A stretch of DNA of 44,152 bases from Pseudoduganella buxea (lineage in GTDB: Bacteria; Pseudomonadota; Gammaproteobacteria; Burkholderiales; Burkholderiaceae_D). Shown here in pieces: positions 39,346 to 44,152 of the stretch (positions are counted from its first letter, which is position 1; each line of letters starts with the position of its first letter). The position numbers and the translations under genes were made by a program. The notes under the pieces are model-generated. The model did no database searches. It had not been told where the DNA came from and was given only the letters and a program-made list of their open reading frames with translations. The DNA is taken from the NCBI RefSeq assembly GCF_009720835.1, contig NZ_WNKZ01000051.1, positions 1-44,152 of the forward strand. Direction: 5' to 3'.

Positions 39346-41343
39346 ATGGAAGTCCGTCTCCGCCGTCTCGAAGCTGTCCAGTCCATGCTGCTGGAAATCG
39401 GGCAGCTTTCCACCAGCTGTACCGATATCGGCCAGTTCCTGCGTGCCGTGCACGGGGCGCTGGGCCGCATCATGTACGCGGCCAATTTCTACGTGGCGCT
39501 CAACGAATTGGACGGCGATCCGCACGAGGTGCGTTTCGTGTACTACGTCGACGAGATGGACGAGTCGCCGGACCCGGACGAAGTGAGCCTGCTCGCTTCG
39601 CCGGACGAGTCGCCCACGGCCTGGGTCATCATGAACCGGCAGCAGCTGGTGATGACGGCCGCCGAGCACCATTCGCGCCAGCGCGACGGTGACCTGATCG
39701 GCCAGGGCACGGTCGCCGAACACTGGATGGGCTGTCCGCTGCTGGACCAGGACGGCCAGGCGCTGGGCGCCATTGCCATCCAGACCTATGACACCGGCCA
39801 CACCTTCAGCGAAGAAGACCAGGCCCTGTTCGCCCTGATCGCCAACCACGTTTCGTCCGCCCTGCAAGGCTTGCAGAGCATGGACCGGCTGGAACGGGCC
39901 GTGCGCGAGCGCACGCTGCGCCTGGAGCACGAAGTGGCCGAACGCAGCCGCGCCGAGAAGCTGCAGCGGGCGCTGTACGAAATCGCCAGCCTGTCCGCGT
40001 CGGCCTCCGACACGGGCGTGCTGCCGGGGCGCCTGCACGAAATCATCAGTGGCCTGATCACGGCCCGTAACTTCCTGCTGGCGCTGTATCACCCGGACAC
40101 GGACGAAATCAGCATCCCGTATTTTGTCGACGAAAAGCATGCCGAGGCGCCCGTCAAGCGCTTCCGCTACGGCCTGGGCATGAGCTCCTACGTGCTGCGC
40201 CACAAGCGCGCCGAGCTGCTCGACGCAACACGTTACGCCGCGCTGGCCGGCGCCGGCGAGATCGACGAGCCGCTGGGCAGCGAGGACATCGCCAGCTGGA
40301 TGGGCGCGCCGATGCTGCTGGGCGAGCAGGCCTATGGCGTCATCATCGTGCAAAGTTACGACGACTCCGTGCTGTACACCCAGGCCGACCTGGATATCCT
40401 GGCCTTCATGGCCAGCCATGTTGCCGTGGCGCTGGCGCGCATGCAGTCGGACCGCGCCATCCACCGCGCCAAGGCCTCGCTGGAAGAGCAGAACGCGGCC
40501 CTGAACAGCGCGCTCACGCGGCTGCAGGAAGCGCAGACGGAACTGGTGCGGCAGGAAAAGCTGGCGTCGCTGGGCCGGCTCGTGGCGGGCGTCGCGCACG
40601 AAATCAATACGCCGCTGGGCATCTGCGTGACGGCCACCAGCCACCTGGTGCAGGAACTGAAGCTGGTCAAGGAAGACCTGGCCGCCGGCCAGCTGGACGA
40701 AGAGGGCCTGAACGGTTTCTTCGACACCATCGACCAGTCGCTGCGCATCATGACTACCAATACGCAGCGGGCGGCCGCACTGGTGCGCAGCTTCAAGCAG
40801 GTGGCGGTGGACCAGTCCTCGGACAATATCCGCAACTTCAACCTGGCCAAGTACGTGGCCGAAGTGCTGCTGTCGCTGCAGCCGAAACTGAAGGGCAAGC
40901 CGATCAGGATCGACGTCAACTGCCCGAACGATATCCAGATGGAGAGCTTCCCCGGCGCCGTGTCGCAGATCGTCACGAACATGGTGGTGAACTCGCTGGT
41001 GCACGGCTTCGACGAAGACCAGGGCGGCACCATCCGCATCACGGGCAGGCTCGAAGGCGAGCATGTGCTGTTCGACTACAGCGACGACGGCATCGGCATG
41101 GACCAGGAAACCCTGGGCCAGCTGTTCGATCCCTTCTTCACGACGAAGCGGGGCAGCGGCGGCAGCGGCCTGGGCGCGCACATCCTGTACAACCTCGTCA
41201 CCGGCCCGCTGGGCGGCACCATCAAGGTCAACAGCGCGCCCGGCATGGGCCTGCACTACCAGCTGCGCTTCCCGCGCGACCAGCGCAAAGGTAAGGAAAA
41301 AGCAGAGGAAAAAGCACAGGAAAAGGCAGACGTGCAGGCGTGA
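39346..41343 (+). CDS. Soluble sensor histidine kinase with two GAF domains
   Basis: The 665-residue kinase has two GAF domains (about residues 15-178 and 210-368), joined by a coiled coil (RLERAVRERTLRLEHEVAER) and followed by a second (SLEEQNAALNSALTRLQEAQ). The HisKA box is GVAHEINTPLG, with His418. The ATPase domain has NMVVNSLVHGF, YSDDGIGMD, FDPFFTTKRGSGGSGLG and GTIKVNSAPGMGLHYQL. The tail (residues 645-665) is a Lys/Glu/Ala repeat. The GAF ligands are unknown. A convergent neighbour is the HD-GYP response regulator, which starts its output from a receiver domain and has no other kinase nearby; pairing is plausible but inferred. Confidence 0.94.
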   Translation: MEVRLRRLEAVQSMLLEIGQLSTSCTDIGQFLRAVHGALGRIMYAANFYVALNELDGDPHEVRFVYYVDEMDESPDPDEVSLLASPDESPTAWVIMNRQQLVMTAAEHHSRQRDGDLIGQGTVAEHWMGCPLLDQDGQALGAIAIQTYDTGHTFSEEDQALFALIANHVSSALQGLQSMDRLERAVRERTLRLEHEVAERSRAEKLQRALYEIASLSASASDTGVLPGRLHEIISGLITARNFLLALYHPDTDEISIPYFVDEKHAEAPVKRFRYGLGMSSYVLRHKRAELLDATRYAALAGAGEIDEPLGSEDIASWMGAPMLLGEQAYGVIIVQSYDDSVLYTQADLDILAFMASHVAVALARMQSDRAIHRAKASLEEQNAALNSALTRLQEAQTELVRQEKLASLGRLVAGVAHEINTPLGICVTATSHLVQELKLVKEDLAAGQLDEEGLNGFFDTIDQSLRIMTTNTQRAAALVRSFKQVAVDQSSDNIRNFNLAKYVAEVLLSLQPKLKGKPIRIDVNCPNDIQMESFPGAVSQIVTNMVVNSLVHGFDEDQGGTIRITGRLEGEHVLFDYSDDGIGMDQETLGQLFDPFFTTKRGSGGSGLGAHILYNLVTGPLGGTIKVNSAPGMGLHYQLRFPRDQRKGKEKAEEKAQEKADVQA

Positions 41344-41347
41344 GCTA

Positions 41348-41372
41348 CGGCCATCCGCGGGGCGGATGGCCG
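41348..41372. terminator. Hairpin between convergent signalling genes
   Basis: CGGCCATCCGC and GCGGATGGCCG form a perfect 11-pair stem with a GGG loop, four bases after the kinase stop codon. No T-run follows on either strand, so termination is likely only partial or needs other factors. Confidence 0.5.
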
Positions 41373-41471
41373 GTCAATCCTCAGTCACGCGGGAGAAGGT
41401 GAAACGCGAAGCTGCACCGAGCGGGACGCCGGTGGTGCCGGACAGCGCGTCCGCCGGCGGCCCATGCCGAC

Positions 41472-42980
41472 TTAGTCCGGGAAGCGCTCGTTGATCGCCA
41501 GGGCCTGGTCGATGTTCTGGATCAGGAGTTCGACGAATTGCGGATCGAGGTGGTGGCCCGCCACTTCGCGCAGGTGTTCCGTGACCTGTTCGACGGGCCA
41601 GGCGTCCTTGTAGCAGCGCTTGTGCATCAACGCGTCGAAGACGTCGGCGACGGCGACGATGCGGGCATACAGGTGGATGTCCTCGCCCTTCAGGCCTTGC
41701 GGATAGCCGCTGCCGTCGTACTTCTCGTGGTGCTGGTGGGCGATGACGGCGGCCGCCTTCAGGATCGGGCGCTGCGAGCCGTCCAGGATCGACAGGCCGA
41801 CGGCCGGGTGCTGCTTCATGATTTCCCATTCTGCCGCATCGAGCTTGCCGGGCTTGAGCAGCACGGAATCGGGGGTGGCGATCTTGCCGATATCGTGCAT
41901 CGGCGCGGCGTGCTTGAGTACCGCCGTTTCGTCGTCCGGCAGGCCGGCCGCCTTGGCCAGGATGTGGCACACCTCGGCCATGCGGCGCACGTGGTTGCCC
42001 GCCTCGTTCGAGCGCGATTCGACGACGTCGCCCAGGCGCAGGATCAATTCGGCCTGGGTGTCCGTGATTTCCTGGTTCAGCAGGATATTGTCGAAGGCGA
42101 TGGCCACGCCGCTGCAGAAGATCTCCAGCAGCTTGGTGTCGATCTCGTTGATTTCCTCGACGCCCTTGAGCACCAGCAGCGAGGCCTTGCCGCTGTTATT
42201 GTTCGGGAAGTAGCCCACGTAGGTATCGCCTTCCAGCCGCGAGATGCGGTTGCTCTTGGCCGCGTCCAGCTGGGCCAGCAGCGAAGGCGTCAGCAGCGAA
42301 TCCTCGTCCTCGCCGATCTGGGCCAGCACTTCGTACGCGCTTTCGCCCGTGATGGCCGTGGCCGCGCGCAGGCGCAGCAGCATGCTCGTTTCCAGCCGCA
42401 GTAGCGCTACCACCTGCTGCAGCAGGCCGTTGGCGAAATCCTTCAGGTTGCGTTGCTGGAACAGGTGGGCGGACGCGGCGATGACCCGTTCCAGGCCCTC
42501 GCGGTAATGCATCTGCTGCTGGCGCGCTTCCTCGACCTTCATGATGTCGCGGTAGGCGCGCAGCGCGGCAAAGGTGGTGGTGAACAGCTTGGTGCGGTCC
42601 AGCTCCGTCTTTTCCTTGTAGTCGTTGATGTCGTAGTTGACGATCACCCGTTCCTCCGGCGCCTGGCCGGGCTGGCCCGTGCGCAGCACGATGCGGGTGA
42701 ACTGGTTGTTCAGGTCCTCGCGCATCCACCGTGCCACTTCCAGGCCGCTGTCCTCGCGCTCCATCACCACGTCCAGGAAGACCAGGGCGATGTCCTTTTC
42801 GCGCGCCAGCACTTCCTTCGCTTCGGCGCCGCTGTACGCGTGCACGAAGGTCAGGGCGCGGCCATCCAGGCGGAAACGGTTCAAGGTCAGCTTGGTGATA
42901 TCGTGGATATCGGGCTCGTCGTCGACCAGCAGGACTTTCCAGGGAGGCAGCTTGGGCGAGGCTGAAGACAAAAAAGACAT
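41472..42980 (-). CDS. Response regulator with DUF3369 and HD-GYP cyclic-di-GMP phosphodiesterase output
   Basis: The 502-residue protein has a receiver domain (residues 12-145) with Asp20/Asp21 in VLLVDDEPD, phosphoacceptor Asp70 in LVFLDVVME and Lys124 in DYKEKTELD. DUF3369 (a GAF-like domain) covers about residues 150-310. The HD-GYP domain (312-502) keeps the whole signature: HAAPMHDIGKIATPDSVLLK with His362-Asp363, and HHEKYDGSGYPQGLKGEDI. It should hydrolyse cyclic-di-GMP in a phosphorylation-dependent way. The start at 42980 fits the receiver N-terminus; the ribosome binding site is weak. The frame upstream to 43277 overlaps the glycosylase gene and is noncoding. Confidence 0.94.
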   Translation of the reverse strand: MSFLSSASPKLPPWKVLLVDDEPDIHDITKLTLNRFRLDGRALTFVHAYSGAEAKEVLAREKDIALVFLDVVMEREDSGLEVARWMREDLNNQFTRIVLRTGQPGQAPEERVIVNYDINDYKEKTELDRTKLFTTTFAALRAYRDIMKVEEARQQQMHYREGLERVIAASAHLFQQRNLKDFANGLLQQVVALLRLETSMLLRLRAATAITGESAYEVLAQIGEDEDSLLTPSLLAQLDAAKSNRISRLEGDTYVGYFPNNNSGKASLLVLKGVEEINEIDTKLLEIFCSGVAIAFDNILLNQEITDTQAELILRLGDVVESRSNEAGNHVRRMAEVCHILAKAAGLPDDETAVLKHAAPMHDIGKIATPDSVLLKPGKLDAAEWEIMKQHPAVGLSILDGSQRPILKAAAVIAHQHHEKYDGSGYPQGLKGEDIHLYARIVAVADVFDALMHKRCYKDAWPVEQVTEHLREVAGHHLDPQFVELLIQNIDQALAINERFPD

Positions 42981-43032
42981 AAGGGCTAATTCCGCAAATT
43001 GACGCGATCGGGGCTGCAATGGCTTATTTTTG

Positions 43033-43061
43033 CCGCGCATTTTCCAGGCGCGGTATTTTTT
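43033..43061 (+). terminator. Terminator-shaped hairpin on the plus strand
   Basis: CCGCGC and GCGCGG pair across a nine-base loop and are followed by TATTTTTT on the plus strand. No plus-strand gene is known to end here; both neighbours are on the minus strand, 5' of which this element lies. It may end antisense transcription or form leader structure. Confidence 0.45.
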
Positions 43062-43129
43062 GATTGTAGCCCCGCATTCCCTTATTAACAACGGGCAATA
43101 AGAGTTTCGCCACGGCTTTACAACACTCT

Positions 43130-43867
43130 TCAGTACCGTTTTTGGCAGCGCTCGCACCAGAATGTGCGCCGCTTCGTCTTGCCCAGGTGGGCCTTGTGGA
43201 AGGCAATATTGCAGCGCGGGCAAATCCGCTTCGTGTGCGCCAGCCAGTGCTGCTTCAGCACATAGGCTTTTTTCCATTCGAGGAATTGGAAGCTGTATTG
43301 CCGGGCTTCCTTGACCAGTTCCCGCAATTTGGTGGCCGGCAGGGCGCCGACGGTCGATTCGGGATGCACCCTTATTCGGAACAGCACTTCATTCTTGATA
43401 ATGTTGCCGACGCCGGAAAACACGGTCTGGTCCAGCAAGGCATCGCACACGAGCGTATCGGGCATGGCCCGCAGCTTCTTCAGCGCGGCGGCCGGTTTCC
43501 ACTCGTCGGCCATCACATCGGCCTGCCACTCGTAGGCGTCGTCCAGTTCGCCCTCGACGGGCTTGATCGAGCAGGTGTAGAAGTTGAGTTCGCCGCCTTC
43601 CTCGAAAGCGAGCGACATGCGCGGCGTCGCGCCGTCCTTGCGTTCGTCGATGCGATAACTGCCGAACATGAGGAAATGCACACGCAAGCTGAACAGGGGC
43701 AATTCGATCAGGAAATGCTTGCCCCACGTCCGTACGGACAGGATCGGCTGTCCGGGCAACTCGTCATACGGCACCGTCGAACTGTTGCCGTGTGCCTCGG
43801 CAATGGTACGGCCTTCGAACGGCTTGGCTAATTCCTTCAAGATAACGAGCGACGGACCTTCCGGCAT
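43130..43867 (-). CDS. nei: Endonuclease VIII-like DNA glycosylase (Fpg/Nei family)
   Basis: The 245-residue protein starts MPEGPSLVILKELAKPFEG: Pro2 is the catalytic amine and Glu3 the acid of the Fpg/Nei family. The internal lysine of TWGKHFLIEL is conserved. The helix-two-turn-helix contains LLDQTVFSGVGNIIKNEVLF. The C-terminal zinc finger CPRCNIAF...FWCERCQKRY has the four cysteines and the arginine of TKRRTFW. It excises oxidised bases and cleaves the abasic site. The absence of Fpg-typical loops and the MPEGPS start point to the Nei side. GGAG upstream of the ATG at 43867 is suitable; the longer frame to 44110 has no similarity. Confidence 0.93.
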   Translation of the reverse strand: MPEGPSLVILKELAKPFEGRTIAEAHGNSSTVPYDELPGQPILSVRTWGKHFLIELPLFSLRVHFLMFGSYRIDERKDGATPRMSLAFEEGGELNFYTCSIKPVEGELDDAYEWQADVMADEWKPAAALKKLRAMPDTLVCDALLDQTVFSGVGNIIKNEVLFRIRVHPESTVGALPATKLRELVKEARQYSFQFLEWKKAYVLKQHWLAHTKRICPRCNIAFHKAHLGKTKRRTFWCERCQKRY

Positions 43868-44108
43868 ACTGTGCTCCGCAATAATGACGATAAGACAGTC
43901 TGCCCGTGAACGGCCCTGGCGGGCAGTGCGCGCACGCACACAAAAAGTTGCTGTAAAACCGGTGCCGGACTCCAGTTTTACGGCGGATCGACCCGTTTCA
44001 AGGCAACCAACCGGGCGAAAAAAAAGGCGCTGTGCCCCGGTCGCAAGGAACTTGTTGGCTCGACCATTGTCATACCGTAAGTTGGCATGAACCAAGACGG
44101 AGGTGGGC

Positions 44109-44152
44109 ATGGAAATCGACGAGTACCAGTGCGTACGGACGCAGTGCCTGGC
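44109..44152 (+). CDS. Start of a further gene, cut by the right edge
   Basis: An ATG at 44109 preceded by GGAGG (44099-44103) opens a frame that runs to the window end with no stop (MEIDEYQCVRTQCLA). The ribosome binding site is strong and correctly spaced, so a real gene is likely. Fifteen codons are too few to name it. It is divergent from the glycosylase gene; the 240 bases between hold no other recognisable feature. Confidence 0.5.
   Translation, partial: MEIDEYQCVRTQCL

Noticed and set aside
41348..41372. Hairpin as a full rho-independent terminator
   Set aside because: The stem is perfect, but neither strand has a T-run after it, so I list it only as a hairpin of uncertain strength.
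1..44152. tRNA, rRNA, CRISPR arrays, insertion sequences or phage attachment sites
   Set aside because: I saw no cloverleaf-like sequences, transposase or integrase genes, or regularly spaced repeat arrays; the only direct repeats are the 15-base pair near 18163 and the 11-base tandem at 15922.

Overview
The window looks like chromosomal DNA of a GC-rich betaproteobacterium of the Oxalobacteraceae, closest in style to Massilia, Duganella or Pseudoduganella. The basis is the very high GC content, a PhaM-type polyhydroxybutyrate granule regulator, a Burkholderiales-type trimeric porin sequence, and a dense set of two-component and cyclic-di-GMP signalling genes. This is inference from family recognition; no 16S rRNA or other phylogenetic marker gene is present. 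I found no tRNA, rRNA, insertion sequence, prophage or CRISPR array.

Layout. 1-5.7 kb: the N-terminus of a probable DUF3108 protein (cut by the edge), a cytoplasmic histidine kinase, phaM, a glutathione S-transferase, a secreted cupin, a NarL-type response regulator and a Tat-exported alpha/beta hydrolase. 5.8-13.8 kb (all minus): a large periplasmic-propeller histidine kinase, an operon of a small histidine kinase with a receiver-TPR response regulator, then mnmC and tag, which overlap. 13.9-18.0 kb: an M15-like peptidase, a small secreted protein, a PP2C-like phosphatase, an OsmC protein, a DUF4142 protein and an HxlR regulator. 18.2-21.5 kb: a receiver-AraC response regulator and a three-gene BlaI / M56-TonB / SIMPL operon. 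21.5-28.7 kb: pnuC, a GH43 lipoprotein, a TPR-methyltransferase, an S8 peptidase, a GntR regulator and an RMD1-family membrane protein. 28.8-38.6 kb: a duplicated DUF4394 lipoprotein, an ECF sigma / anti-sigma pair, and a 6.8-kb gene for a Tc-toxin A-like protein. 38.7-44.15 kb: a conserved hypothetical, a double-GAF histidine kinase, an HD-GYP response regulator, an endonuclease VIII-like glycosylase and the first codons of one more gene.

The most striking object is the 6.8-kb minus-strand gene at 31819-38616. One uninterrupted frame begins with a Sec signal peptide and about two thirds of a Gram-negative trimeric porin, then passes directly into a Tc-toxin A-subunit-like protein that keeps the neuraminidase-like region, the pore-forming/coiled-coil region and the C-terminal TcB-binding region. 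No TcB or TcC partner is in the window, and an ECF sigma / anti-sigma pair follows immediately. Other points of interest are an MnmC whose methyltransferase half is shortened and has lost its motifs, a BlaI-M56-TonB-SIMPL operon with a candidate operator, a possible cytosolic peptidoglycan peptidase / secreted small protein pair, and several perfect palindromes and one paired direct repeat in regulatory positions.

Signalling is the common theme. Four histidine kinases, four response regulators, a PP2C phosphatase, an ECF sigma / anti-sigma pair and four one-component regulators (HxlR, BlaI, GntR and the AraC-type output) lie within 44 kb. Several of them seem to be split into partners that lie close together but not in one operon.
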